Counted from the stretch's first letter, positions 36,518 to 44,769 are shown. The stretch: DNA of 55,549 nucleotides from Collinsella sp. AF20-14LB (GCF_003459505.1 NZ_QRWD01000017.1:1-55549), one strand, 5' to 3'. Made by a program: numbers and translations. The notes: generated by a model not told the origin, from the sequence alone.

Positions 36518-37651
36518 ATGGCAGACGTCGACAACAGGAACCGTAACCGCAGGCCCAACCGCGCGGGACAGCCCAACCCCAAGCGTGAGGCGCGTGCCAA
36601 GGCCGCCGAGCGCCATGTGGCGGCTGTGTCCGAGGCCTGCGCCAAGGATATCGAGCGCTCGCTTGTCGGCGTTCGCGAATTCGACGGTATGCCTGCCGGC
36701 TTTGTCGCGGCGATGAAGGCCAAGGCCCAGGCGGCTGCGGCTGCCGAGGAGCCGGTTGCCGAGGTTGTGGAGGCCGACGCTGCCGTGGTTGAGGCTGCCG
36801 AGGTGGAGACTACGGTCGAGTCCGAGGTGGCACCCGAGTCCTTCGAGTCGGCTGACGAAGCCGAGTCCGCGCCCGCGGAGGAGGCTGCTCCGGTCCTGCC
36901 TGAGGTCACTGTGCTTGATGCCTCCGCCACGCAGGCAATCCTCGATAACGGTCGCGGCTATGCGCAGTTCTGCGATATGGCCGTGCTTGCCTTTGCCTCG
37001 TTTACCAATCCGGGTGGCGGCTATATCCAGGGCTACCAGGGCCAGGAGGCCACGCTGTGCGCTGATTCGTATCTGTACAACGTCCTCGATAAGCAGCGTA
37101 AATGGTACGGCGAGAACCGTCGCCGCAACATCAACTGTGAGCTGTACCGCAACCGTGCGCTGGTGGTGCCCGCGGTGCGCTTCGACCGCAACCATGTGCA
37201 CGCCTATGCCGACGTAATCGTCGCCGCTGCGCCCAACGTCAAGCGTGCCCGCCAGGAGTACCGCGTGAGCGAAGACGCCCTGTTGGATGCCCTGCGCGAC
37301 CGTATCCGCTTTGTCCTTGCCATCTGCGATGAGCTGGGTCGCGAGAAGCTCGTGCTGGGTGCTTGGGGCTGCGACAATAACGGCTTTGATGCCGAGGTCG
37401 TAGCCGAGCTCTTCCGTAAGGAGCTCGCGTCGGGCGACTTTAAGGTCAAGCAGGTGTTCTTTGCCGTGCCTTCTACGCGCTGGGATGAGGACTTTGCCAA
37501 GTTCGAGCACGTATTGGCAAGCTTCCCCGAGCGTAACGAGGAGTCCTATGCTCAGGTTGCCGCTCGCGCCGCGGCCGCCCGTGCCGCCGAGCAGGCTCAG
37601 GCCGCTGCCGAGGACGACGAGGATGACGACGACTGGCGCAAGTACCTGTAA
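36518..37651 (+). CDS. microbial PARG-like macrodomain protein (TIGR02452 type) with an altered signature
   Basis: A protein of 377 residues. A basic start and a helical segment (about 20-70) resembling the N-terminus of TIGR02452 proteins are followed by an Ala/Glu-rich spacer (about 70-127) and the macrodomain core (about 130-345). The core holds FASFTNPGGGYIQGYQGQE, with GGG at 166-168. Active PARGs have GGG-x(6-8)-QEE; here it is Gln176-Glu177-Ala178, so the second, catalytic Glu is Ala. GAWGC appears later as in the family. The C-terminus is Ala-rich then acidic. It may bind ADP-ribose without cleaving it, or use a different chemistry. Confidence 0.75.
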   Translation: MADVDNRNRNRRPNRAGQPNPKREARAKAAERHVAAVSEACAKDIERSLVGVREFDGMPAGFVAAMKAKAQAAAAAEEPVAEVVEADAAVVEAAEVETTVESEVAPESFESADEAESAPAEEAAPVLPEVTVLDASATQAILDNGRGYAQFCDMAVLAFASFTNPGGGYIQGYQGQEATLCADSYLYNVLDKQRKWYGENRRRNINCELYRNRALVVPAVRFDRNHVHAYADVIVAAAPNVKRARQEYRVSEDALLDALRDRIRFVLAICDELGREKLVLGAWGCDNNGFDAEVVAELFRKELASGDFKVKQVFFAVPSTRWDEDFAKFEHVLASFPERNEESYAQVAARAAAARAAEQAQAAAEDDEDDDDWRKYL

Positions 37652-37676
37652 TCGGTGTGCGTGATGTGACATGCCG

Positions 37677-37707
37677 AGCCGACGGGGGCTGCTACCGTCG
37701 GCTTTTT
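37677..37707 (+). terminator. intrinsic terminator
   Basis: A 9-bp stem AGCCGACGG/CCGTCGGCT (37677-37685 with 37695-37703) followed by TTTT. Confidence 0.85.
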
Positions 37708-37726
37708 ATTGAGTGGGGAGCTTACG

Positions 37727-38386
37727 ATGAAAAACGTTCTGTGCTTTGGTGACAGCAACACCTATGGCTATGATCCGGCTGGTATGCGCGATGGCACCGC
37801 GGTGCGCTATGCGCAGGATGTGCGCTGGTGCGGCGTGGCGCAGCGTGACCTGGGCGAGGGCTGGCATGTGATTGAGGAGGGGCTCAACGGCCGCACGACG
37901 GTGCGCGACGATATGTGCCATCTGGACACCAACCTCAACGGCATTCGCGCGCTTCCGATGCTGCTCGAGGCCCATAAGCCGCTGGACGCCATTGTGATCA
38001 TGCTGGGCACCAACGACTGTAAGACGGTCTTTAACGTGACAGCTTCCGATATCGCCCGTGGCGCCATGGCGCTGATTCGCGCCGTCCGCGCGTTTCCCTG
38101 GACCGACGCTGCACCTTGTCCGCGCATTCTGCTGATGGCTCCTATCAAGATTAAGCCGCAGATCGCCGATGTGTATATGACCGACTTTGACGAGCATTCC
38201 GTAGAAGCCTCGGAGCATTTTGGCGAGTACTATGCACATGTCGCCGAGCAGTTTGGCTGCGACTTTTTGAATGCTGCCGATTTTGCCGAGCCGGGCGATA
38301 TCGATTATCTGCACATGATGCCCGAAAGTCACGAGAGCCTGGGACATGCCGTGGCAGCCAAGCTCCAAGAGATGCTCGGTGAGTAG
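37727..38386 (+). CDS. SGNH/GDSL hydrolase
   Basis: A protein of 219 residues. Block I FGDSNTYGYDP holds the nucleophile Ser at residue 9; block II Gly is in EEGLNGRTTV; block III is MLGTNDCK; the catalytic Asp-x-x-His is in DIDYLHMMPESH near residue 190-201. No signal peptide, so probably cytoplasmic. It resembles the bacterial acyl/aryl esterase branch, but the substrate cannot be read from sequence. ATG 37727 has GGGGAG upstream. Confidence 0.88.
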   Translation: MKNVLCFGDSNTYGYDPAGMRDGTAVRYAQDVRWCGVAQRDLGEGWHVIEEGLNGRTTVRDDMCHLDTNLNGIRALPMLLEAHKPLDAIVIMLGTNDCKTVFNVTASDIARGAMALIRAVRAFPWTDAAPCPRILLMAPIKIKPQIADVYMTDFDEHSVEASEHFGEYYAHVAEQFGCDFLNAADFAEPGDIDYLHMMPESHESLGHAVAAKLQEMLGE

Positions 38387-38395
38387 CGCGACCCC

Positions 38396-38434
38396 AAACC
38401 ACCACAAAGGGGACAGGCACCTTTGTGGTGGTTT
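38396..38434. repeat. REP-like palindrome with a GGGGACAGGCACC core
   Basis: A perfect 15-bp stem (38396-38410 with 38420-38434) around GGACAGGCA. The motif AAAGGGGACAGGCACCTTTG resembles palindromes found scattered next to REP-associated tyrosine transposase genes in other bacteria (from memory). It also serves as a possible terminator of the SGNH gene. Confidence 0.65.
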
Positions 38435-38465
38435 TGCCCGGGTAAACGAACGACTTGGCTGTCAT

Positions 38466-39077
38466 ATGGGCATGGACGAGCTCCTCGACCTGTTTGCCGA
38501 GGGCGATGAGCTCGTCTCCAATACTGCTTTTGAGGACCTGGAACTTGTCTATGACGTGGCGAACGGCGCGACCTTTGACGGCGTCGTGTTCCGGTCCTGC
38601 GTGTTCGATGGCGTTGACTGGAGCGGTTCGACGTTTCGCGACGTCGTGTTTCGCGGTTGCCGCTTTATCCGCTGCAATATGGAAGGCTGCTGGCTCAACC
38701 GCTGCGACTTTGTCGATTGCTCGGCGCCGGGGCTCAACTTGCTCAGGGCGCGTCTGTCGAGTGTGTCGTTTACATTGTGCGATTTGAGCTATGCGAACCT
38801 TTCGGAGGGAAGCATTGGCCCCATGGCTGCGCGTGACACGCGTTTGACCGAGGCCGCACTCCAGGGGGCAAAGCTGGGGCAATTGCGCTTGGACGGCTGC
38901 GACCTGACGCGAATCGATGTGTTCAAGACGCCGCTTTCCGGCGTGGATGTATCGTGTTGTACGTTCGCGGCTCCTGTCGTCTCGGGCGACTACCATGAGC
39001 TGCGTGGCCTGACGGTAAATGCCGAGCAGGCGTTGGCACTCTCGGGCCTGCTCGGCATCCAGCTCGCCGACGAATAG
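38466..39077 (+). CDS. pentapeptide-repeat-like protein
   Basis: About 203 residues. From about residue 30 it has degenerate pentapeptide repeats with Phe/Leu at the centre (ATFDG-VVFRS-CVFDG-VDWSG-STFRD-VVFRG-CRFIR). They continue through CDFVD and CDLSYANLSEG to DGCDLTRIDV, so a right-handed quadrilateral beta-helix is expected. Cysteine is unusually frequent. Function unknown; some family members mimic DNA. The start is uncertain (ATG 38466 or 38472) because no ribosome site is seen. Confidence 0.7.
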   Translation: MGMDELLDLFAEGDELVSNTAFEDLELVYDVANGATFDGVVFRSCVFDGVDWSGSTFRDVVFRGCRFIRCNMEGCWLNRCDFVDCSAPGLNLLRARLSSVSFTLCDLSYANLSEGSIGPMAARDTRLTEAALQGAKLGQLRLDGCDLTRIDVFKTPLSGVDVSCCTFAAPVVSGDYHELRGLTVNAEQALALSGLLGIQLADE

Positions 39078-39113
39078 GCGCCCCGGTCCTTTGCTCGACC
39101 GCTATCTAAAATT

Positions 39114-39180
39114 AAACCGTCGCAACATTCGATGTTTTTTCGCGTTTGCGCGATTTTCATCGAATGTTGCGACGGTTTTT
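39114..39180. repeat. large nested hairpin, 21-bp perfect arms
   Basis: Positions 39114-39134 pair perfectly with 39158-39178; the 23-nt loop contains TCGCG-TTTG-CGCGA. It starts with AAA and ends with TTTTT, so it can terminate both the plus-strand pentapeptide gene and the minus-strand thiD. Confidence 0.85.
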
Positions 39181-39222
39181 GGTGCAAGGTAGCCTGTCTC
39201 TTTTTGGCAGGTTGCTGGCTAT

Positions 39223-40053
39223 TTAGTACTGCCACATATGGTTGACGGGACCGGAGCCTTTGCCCATGTCAAAGCCGGCGGCGAGAGCGCCGGTTAGGTA
39301 GGCCTTGCCGGCGTTGATGGCGTCGGCAAGTTCCATGCCCTGGGCCAGCGCGCAGGCGATGGCGGACGAGAGCGTGCAGCCAGTGCCGTGCGTGTTATTG
39401 GTGTCGATACGCTTGTGGCGAAACCACGTGGTGAGCGGATCGCCCAGGTGGTTGCCCTCGTCATCGAGGGGCGCAGGCTCGGCCAGTACGTCGTTGGCCT
39501 CGTTGACAAAATGACCGCCCTTAACCAAGGCTGCGCAGCCAAAGCGGCGGGTGAGGAGCATAGCGGCATTTTGTTGTGTGCGCTCGGAATCGACCTCGTA
39601 GTCGAGCAGCGCCATAGCCTCGGGAATGTTGGGGGTGATGACCGTTGCCAACGGGAACAGGCGGCGGGTGAGTGCCTCGGAGGCATCCTCGGCAATCAAG
39701 CGCGCGCCCGAGGTGGCGACCATGACGGGGTCGACGACCACGTTCGTTGCGTTCCAGGCGCTCAAGCGGTCGGCGATGACTTCGATAATCTCGACAGAAG
39801 AAACCATGCCGATCTTGACGGCGCTCGGGCGGATATCGTCAAAGACGGCGTCAATTTGCGCGGCTACGATATCTGGCGAGATATCCTGCACGGCGGTGAC
39901 GCCCAGTGTGTTTTGCGCCGTGATGGCGGTGATGACCGTCTCGGCATACAGGCGGTGCGCCGTGATGGTCTTGATGTCGGCCTGAATGCCGGCACCGCCG
40001 CTGGAATCGGATCCCGCGATGGACAGAACGGCGGGTACCTTACTGCGATCCAT
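39223..40053 (-). CDS. thiD: hydroxymethylpyrimidine/phosphomethylpyrimidine kinase
   Basis: A protein of 276 residues of the ribokinase fold. It phosphorylates HMP and HMP-P for thiamine synthesis. Motifs: IAGSDSSGGAGIQADIKT at the start, VDPVMVATSGARL, ITPNIPEA and the anion-hole signature NNTHGTGCTLSSAIA. ATG 40053 has AGGGAG upstream; GTG 40059 is two codons earlier. It is the second step after ThiC, encoded just upstream on the same strand, but has its own promoter. Confidence 0.94.
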   Translation of the reverse strand: MDRSKVPAVLSIAGSDSSGGAGIQADIKTITAHRLYAETVITAITAQNTLGVTAVQDISPDIVAAQIDAVFDDIRPSAVKIGMVSSVEIIEVIADRLSAWNATNVVVDPVMVATSGARLIAEDASEALTRRLFPLATVITPNIPEAMALLDYEVDSERTQQNAAMLLTRRFGCAALVKGGHFVNEANDVLAEPAPLDDEGNHLGDPLTTWFRHKRIDTNNTHGTGCTLSSAIACALAQGMELADAINAGKAYLTGALAAGFDMGKGSGPVNHMWQY

Positions 40054-40099
40054 GCTCACTCCCTTGTCCGGTCGGATTCAAATGGGTCTTTAAGTCTGC

Positions 40100-40140
40100 A
40101 TTATAAAGATGCCCGGGCCGGCTGTATTCCGAACCCGGGC
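40100..40140 (-). promoter_or_regulatory. thiD promoter with an upstream hairpin
   Basis: On the minus strand a perfect TATAAT (plus 40100-40105) lies 46 bp before the start codon. Its -35 region falls inside the inverted repeat GCCCGGG/CCCGGGC (plus 40111-40117 and 40134-40140). No second TPP aptamer is present. Confidence 0.5.
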
Positions 40141-40231
40141 GGGCGATGCAATCTTTACGCAAATGTAAGCAAATGTTCACACGTCAACAATTGACGAACA
40201 CCATGTTACCGATTGTGGCTCCGGTGACGCG

Positions 40232-41566
40232 TTAATCCTCCATGCCGAGGTCGATCGTTGTGCCTTCGAACACCTTGTTAACGGTACGGACGGCGCACAT
40301 CTTGCCACACATGGTGCAAGTGCCCTCGGTGGCGGCGGGAGACTCCTCGTAGCGCTTCTTGCCCGTAACTGGGTCGAGCGCGCACTTCCACATGGCGTCC
40401 CAGTCGAGCTTGCGGCGTGCCTGGCCCATCTTGTCGTCCATGTCGCGGGCGTGCGGCACCTTCTTGGCGATATCGGCGGCGTGTGCGGCGATCTTGGTAG
40501 CCATGAGGCCATCGAGCACGTCCTGGGCGTTGGGCAGGCACAAGTGCTCGGCCGGCGTCACGTAGCACAGGAAGTCGGCGCCGGAGCTGGCGGAGATGGC
40601 GCCGCCGATGGCGGCGGTGATGTGGTCGTATCCCACACCGATATCGGTCACCAGCGGCCCGAGCACATAGAACGGGGCGTTGTGGCACAGGCGCTTCTGC
40701 AGTTTCATATTGGCGGCGATTTCGTCGAGCGCCATGTGGCCCGGACCCTCGACCATGACCTGGACGCCGGCGGCCCATGCGCGCTTGCACAGCTTGCCCA
40801 GCTCGATCATCTCGGCGGTCTCGGTGGCATCGTTGGAGTCGTAGAGGCAGCCCGGGCGGCAGGAGTCGCCGAGCGAAATCGTCACGTCGTACTCGTGGCA
40901 AATCTCGAGCAGCTCGTCAAAGTACTCGTAGAAGGGGTTTTCGTTGCCGGTGACCTCCATCCAGCCAAACAGCAGCGAACCGCCGCGGCTGACGATGTTC
41001 ATCAGGCGGCCGGTCTCCTTAAAGGTCTTGGTGACCGACTTGTTGATGCCGCAGTGGATGGTCATAAAGTCCACGCCGTCCTCGGCATGCGCGCGCACGA
41101 CCTCGAACAGGTCGTCCTTGGTCAGCTTGACCAGCGGCTTTTCCATGTAGCCGATGGCGTCGTACATGGGGACGGTGCCCACCATGAGCGGCGTTTCGTC
41201 GATGAGCTGCTGGCGGAACTGGCGCGTCTTGCCCGAGTTGGAGAGGTCCATGATGGCGTCGGCGCCAAAGTCCTCGGCGATCTTGACCTTCTTCCACTCC
41301 TCGGCGGCATCGGCCTTGTCGCCCGAGATGCCCAGGTTGACGTTGACCTTAGTGGACAGGCCCTCGCCGACACCAAAGGCGCGCATGCCCTTTTTGATAT
41401 GCACGATGTTGGCGGGAATGGCGATGCGGCCGTCGGCCACACGCTCGCGGATGTACTCGGGGTCGCGATGCTCGCGCTCGGCAACCTCCTTCATCTGCGG
41501 TGTGATCTGCCCGGCGCGGGCGAAGTCGATTTGCGTGACGAGCTTGGGCTCGGTCTGTGTGCTCAT
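40232..41566 (-). CDS. thiC: phosphomethylpyrimidine synthase ThiC
   Basis: A protein of 444 residues, a radical-SAM enzyme turning aminoimidazole ribotide into HMP-P. The cluster motif CxxCxxxxC appears near the C-terminus as CTMCGKMCAVR in slightly rearranged spacing (Cys-Thr-Met-Cys-Gly-Lys-Met-Cys). Other blocks: IPANIVHIKKGMRAFGVGEG, FMTIHCGIN, EGPGHMALDEI and GYDHITAAIGGAI. It is the short form without the N-terminal extension. ATG 41566 follows AAGGGAG, which is part of a TPP riboswitch. Confidence 0.95.
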   Translation of the reverse strand: MSTQTEPKLVTQIDFARAGQITPQMKEVAEREHRDPEYIRERVADGRIAIPANIVHIKKGMRAFGVGEGLSTKVNVNLGISGDKADAAEEWKKVKIAEDFGADAIMDLSNSGKTRQFRQQLIDETPLMVGTVPMYDAIGYMEKPLVKLTKDDLFEVVRAHAEDGVDFMTIHCGINKSVTKTFKETGRLMNIVSRGGSLLFGWMEVTGNENPFYEYFDELLEICHEYDVTISLGDSCRPGCLYDSNDATETAEMIELGKLCKRAWAAGVQVMVEGPGHMALDEIAANMKLQKRLCHNAPFYVLGPLVTDIGVGYDHITAAIGGAISASSGADFLCYVTPAEHLCLPNAQDVLDGLMATKIAAHAADIAKKVPHARDMDDKMGQARRKLDWDAMWKCALDPVTGKKRYEESPAATEGTCTMCGKMCAVRTVNKVFEGTTIDLGMED

Positions 41567-41569
41567 TGG

Positions 41570-41666
41570 CACGGCTCCCTTCGTTGGCATTACCCATATC
41601 AGGTTTGCGGGTCAGGGCGGGCGCGCCCAATCTCAGCCTGCCGTCTTGTCCTGCAAGCTCCCCGTT
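41570..41666 (-). promoter_or_regulatory. TPP riboswitch controlling thiC
   Basis: Read on the minus strand, the conserved blocks appear in order: ACGGGGAGC, GGCTGAGA, TGACCC, ACCTGATATGGGTAATGCC, then AACGAAGGGAGCCGT. The closing ACGG/CCGT pair is at the two ends. The thiC Shine-Dalgarno sequence AAGGGAG lies inside the aptamer's 3' part, so ligand binding could hide it directly. Confidence 0.93.
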
Positions 41667-41680
41667 ATGTCATGGGCTCA

Positions 41681-41686
41681 AGTATA
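41681..41686 (-). promoter_or_regulatory. candidate -10 box of thiC
   Basis: TATACT on the minus strand, 15 bp before the aptamer. No convincing -35 is seen. Confidence 0.45.
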
Positions 41687-41736
41687 GCCTGAATGGGTAC
41701 GATTGGGCCAACGAGCGTGCCTGTGGGGAGGCGAAC

Positions 41737-42252
41737 ATGGAAGACAAGCATCTATATCGAGAGACGCAATGGGATGTATCGGCCGAGGAAAGCCGTGCGC
41801 ACCATGGCCTTGTCGCGATTGGCTTTGCGGTGCTTGCCGTGCTGGTGATTGCCTTTTGTATCTGGACGTTTGGCGGTCGCGGCGGCGCTGCCTGGGAGTT
41901 TGAGGCCGATGATGCCCTGCCGATCATGACGGTGAAGGTCTCTGGCGGCAACACGGTGGCAGCTCCCGGCGACTATTGGTATCCGTGCGATGGATTTGTC
42001 CAGCTGCAGCTGAGCGGTGGGTCCATTCCAGGTGAAGAAATCGAACGCGTGACGTTTGACGCGGCGCTCAAAACGCTCACGGTGAAGCTCAAAGATCAAG
42101 GAGATGTCCCCACGACCATGGATATCGCCCTGACGGAATGGCGCCTGGAGCCCCCGACGGGTGTCGCGGTGTCCGAGGTGGAGCATGTCAAGATTACCTA
42201 TCAGGACGGCTCGACAAACGAAGTTGCCAAAGCCGACGGCTTGGCGGAATAG
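41737..42252 (+). CDS. small membrane-anchored protein of unknown function
   Basis: A protein of 171 residues that I do not recognise. A polar start (1-28) is followed by one membrane helix at about 29-48 (GLVAIGFAVLAVLVIAFCIW), then an extracytoplasmic domain that is rich in beta strands, with FEADDALPIMTVKVSGG and TFDAALKTLTVKLKD. ATG 41737 has GGGGAGG upstream. It is divergent from thiC, and the two promoters must overlap in a gap of about 170 bp; whether it is linked to thiamine is unknown. Confidence 0.65.
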   Translation: MEDKHLYRETQWDVSAEESRAHHGLVAIGFAVLAVLVIAFCIWTFGGRGGAAWEFEADDALPIMTVKVSGGNTVAAPGDYWYPCDGFVQLQLSGGSIPGEEIERVTFDAALKTLTVKLKDQGDVPTTMDIALTEWRLEPPTGVAVSEVEHVKITYQDGSTNEVAKADGLAE

Positions 42253-42292
42253 GCGCTGTGCCTAGGCAGCACATTCAAAAGTAGCGGTGGTC

Positions 42293-43102
42293 CTACAAGG
42301 GCTGTTCGTTCAGGAAGACCAAAGTGCTCTTATTTGAAAGCTCGGGAAAGTGGCGATAACCAACGTCGAACGCGGTGAGCCCGCTTACATCCTCGAGCTT
42401 GTTTTCTGCCATCCAGCGCACCATGGAGCCGCGTGCCTTTTTGCTGGCGGTCGAGCGCTGGATGGGCTTGCCGTTGCGGATGCCTTCGCCAAAGAGGCAC
42501 GTGACGACCGTGGCATCGGTGGTGAGGCGGGGCAGAACGGCTTTGGCGTATTCCGCGCTCGCGAGGTTGACGATCGTAGCGTTGGAGCCCGCCGGAGCGA
42601 TGGCCCGTGCGAGCTTGTCGCCCCAAAACGCATAGAGGTCTGGGGCATCGTCGACGGCAAGCTTCGCGCCCATCTCCAGCCGATACGGTTCGACGGCATG
42701 AAAGGGACGAACGCACCCGTAGAGGCCAGAGAGGATCCACAGGTGGCTTTGCAGCCATGCGAGCTGCGCGGAATCCATCACCTCGGGCGCCATGCTCTGG
42801 TATTGAATGCCGTGGTAGGACATGACGGCAGGGGAGAGGTGACGGGCGAGTGCGGGATTGTCGAGATCGCCGTTTTTCAGGATGGGCCCAAATTCATGCA
42901 GGGTGTTGAGGCAAGGCCCCAGCAGTTTGTCACTCACGTTCCATAGCGCCTGCAGGCCGCCGCTGCCTTCATTTCGTTCGATATCTAGCAGTGCGCGGTG
43001 GAGGCGAGTCGTCTCGCGCGCAAAAGGTGGAATGCCCAGGACTTCAAAAGCATCTTGGGCCGCACGCATCTGCTTGGCGGGCGAAATGATGACCTGCAGC
43101 AT
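42293..43102 (-). CDS. yaaA: YaaA family (DUF328) peroxide-stress protein
   Basis: A protein of 269 residues. E. coli YaaA lowers free iron and protects DNA during peroxide stress; the fold binds DNA. Signature blocks here: VIISPAKQMR at the start, GIQYQSM, LWILSGLYGCVRPFHAVEPYRLEMG, FWGDKLA and NLASAEYAKAV. ATG 43102 follows GAGGAG. It lies downstream of the M18 aminopeptidase gene on the same strand with a large hairpin between them. Confidence 0.9.
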   Translation of the reverse strand: MLQVIISPAKQMRAAQDAFEVLGIPPFARETTRLHRALLDIERNEGSGGLQALWNVSDKLLGPCLNTLHEFGPILKNGDLDNPALARHLSPAVMSYHGIQYQSMAPEVMDSAQLAWLQSHLWILSGLYGCVRPFHAVEPYRLEMGAKLAVDDAPDLYAFWGDKLARAIAPAGSNATIVNLASAEYAKAVLPRLTTDATVVTCLFGEGIRNGKPIQRSTASKKARGSMVRWMAENKLEDVSGLTAFDVGYRHFPELSNKSTLVFLNEQPL

Positions 43103-43125
43103 GGACTCTCCTCTGCCAAAAAAGA

Positions 43126-43192
43126 AGTTGCGGTGGAATACGGTCTGTTTTGGCCGTTTAGGGGCCAGTTTAGTCCGTATTTCACCGCAACT
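43126..43192. repeat. large nested hairpin, 21-bp arms with two mismatches
   Basis: Positions 43126-43146 pair with 43172-43192. An inner stem TGGCC/GGCCA (43151-43155 with 43163-43167) sits in the loop. It lies 13 bp beyond the stop of the aminopeptidase gene and 23 bp before the yaaA start. Confidence 0.75.
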
Positions 43193-43205
43193 GATGAAGG
43201 GTTGG

Positions 43206-44603
43206 TTACGCGCGCTCGATGAAGGCCTTGTAGCCGCGATAGGCCTCGTAGATATCGGCCTTGTTAGCGACCTCCCACAGGGCATGCATGGACAGGACGG
43301 CAACGCCAGAGTCGATGACGTTCATGCCGTACTTGGCCATGATGTAGGCGATGGTGCCGCCGCCACCTGCGTTGACGCGGCCGAGCTCGCAGGTCTGGAA
43401 GTCAACGCCCGCCTCGTCCATGATGTCGCGGATGAGGGCCACATACTCGGCGTCGGCGTCGTTAGAGCCGCCCTTGCCGCGGCTGCCCGTGTACTTGTTA
43501 AAGCACAGGCCACGACCCATGAAAGCTGCGTTCTTGGTCTCGAACTTGCCGGCATAGCCCGGGTCGAAGCCGGCGGACACGTCGGAGGAGAGCATGCGGC
43601 TGTGGGCGAGTGCACGGCGCAGGGCCAGCGGGCTATCCTCGCCGGCGAGCGTCATGATCTCGGCGACGGTGTTCTCGAAGAAGCGGCTCGTCATGCCGGT
43701 GGCACCCACGGAACCGATCTCCTCCTTGTCGACGATGAGTGTGATGCTCGTGCGCTCCACGTTGGCGACGTCGATCTGGGCGAGCATGGAGGGGTAGGCA
43801 CAGACGCGGTCGTCGTGGCCATAGCCCAAGATCATGGAGCGGTCGAGGCCCATGTCGCGGGCGGGGCCGGCGGGCACGACCTCGATCTCGGCGGAGAGGA
43901 AGTCCTCCTCCTCGACGTCGTACTGCTCCTTGAGGATGTCCAGGAACATCTGCTTGACGGGCTCCTTGGGAGCGTCCTTGTCGTCCTCATCGAACTTGAC
44001 GGGGCGGCCGCCCACGATCACGTCGAGGATCTCGGCGTCAACGGCGTCCTTGGCGGGCTTGGCCATCTGCTCGCTCGAGAGGTGGATCAGCAGGTCGGAG
44101 ATGGTAAAGACCGGGTCGTCGGCCTTGTCACCGATGTTGATGTCGACGGTGGTGCCGTCCTTTTTGCAGATGACGCCCACAAGCGCGAGCGGGGAGGCCA
44201 CCCAGTGGTAGCTCTTGACGCCGCCGTAGTAGTGCGTGTCGAGGTAGGCCATGTCGCCGGCCTCGAAGGCGGGGTTCTGCTTGAGGTCCAGGCGCGGCGA
44301 GTCCACGTGGGCGCCCAGGATGTTAAAGCCCTGCTCGAGCGGGGCGGTGCCCAGGTTGACGAGCATGAGGTCCTTGCCGTGATTGGCGGCGTACACCTTG
44401 TCGCCGGCCTTGAGCGCGCGGCCCTCGGCGATCACGGTCTCCAGATTGACGTAGCCCGCCTCCTCGGCCATCTTGATACCGGTCTTGACGCACAGGCGCT
44501 CGGTCTTGTTCTCACTCAAAAACTGCTTATAGCCGCGGCAAAGCTCCTCGAGCTCCTCGATCTGCTGTGGCGTGTACTTTTTCCATGCGCAGGGACGCTC
44601 CAT
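43206..44603 (-). CDS. M18 family aminopeptidase
   Basis: A protein of 465 residues of the zinc aminopeptidase family M18 (aspartyl aminopeptidase type). It is the longer bacterial subgroup, with NILGAHVDSPRLDLKQNP containing the first metal-ligand His and Asp, and DKEEIGSVGATG with the catalytic and metal-ligand Glu pair. FDPGYAGKFE and VNAGGGGTIA are further conserved blocks. No signal peptide, so cytosolic peptide turnover is likely. ATG 44603 follows AAAGGAG. Confidence 0.9.
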   Translation of the reverse strand: MERPCAWKKYTPQQIEELEELCRGYKQFLSENKTERLCVKTGIKMAEEAGYVNLETVIAEGRALKAGDKVYAANHGKDLMLVNLGTAPLEQGFNILGAHVDSPRLDLKQNPAFEAGDMAYLDTHYYGGVKSYHWVASPLALVGVICKKDGTTVDINIGDKADDPVFTISDLLIHLSSEQMAKPAKDAVDAEILDVIVGGRPVKFDEDDKDAPKEPVKQMFLDILKEQYDVEEEDFLSAEIEVVPAGPARDMGLDRSMILGYGHDDRVCAYPSMLAQIDVANVERTSITLIVDKEEIGSVGATGMTSRFFENTVAEIMTLAGEDSPLALRRALAHSRMLSSDVSAGFDPGYAGKFETKNAAFMGRGLCFNKYTGSRGKGGSNDADAEYVALIRDIMDEAGVDFQTCELGRVNAGGGGTIAYIMAKYGMNVIDSGVAVLSMHALWEVANKADIYEAYRGYKAFIERA

Positions 44604-44769
44604 GACGCAGGCTCCTTTCGGATCGATCGTGCTGGTTGATGTACCGTGAGCCATCGTATCACGCGCGGGCCCGCGGCGGCAGGGAAGCCTGATGTGCGGT
44701 GGCCGCGGGGCGGGGAGCGTGTAAACTGGTGTGAGCAAACCGTGCCCAGCCCAAAGCGAGGTATTCAAT

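Noticed and set aside
42858..44639. 593-codon open frame on the plus strand
   Set aside because: Covers the antisense of the M18 aminopeptidase and part of yaaA; Val/Gly/Leu-rich with no motif and no ribosome site.
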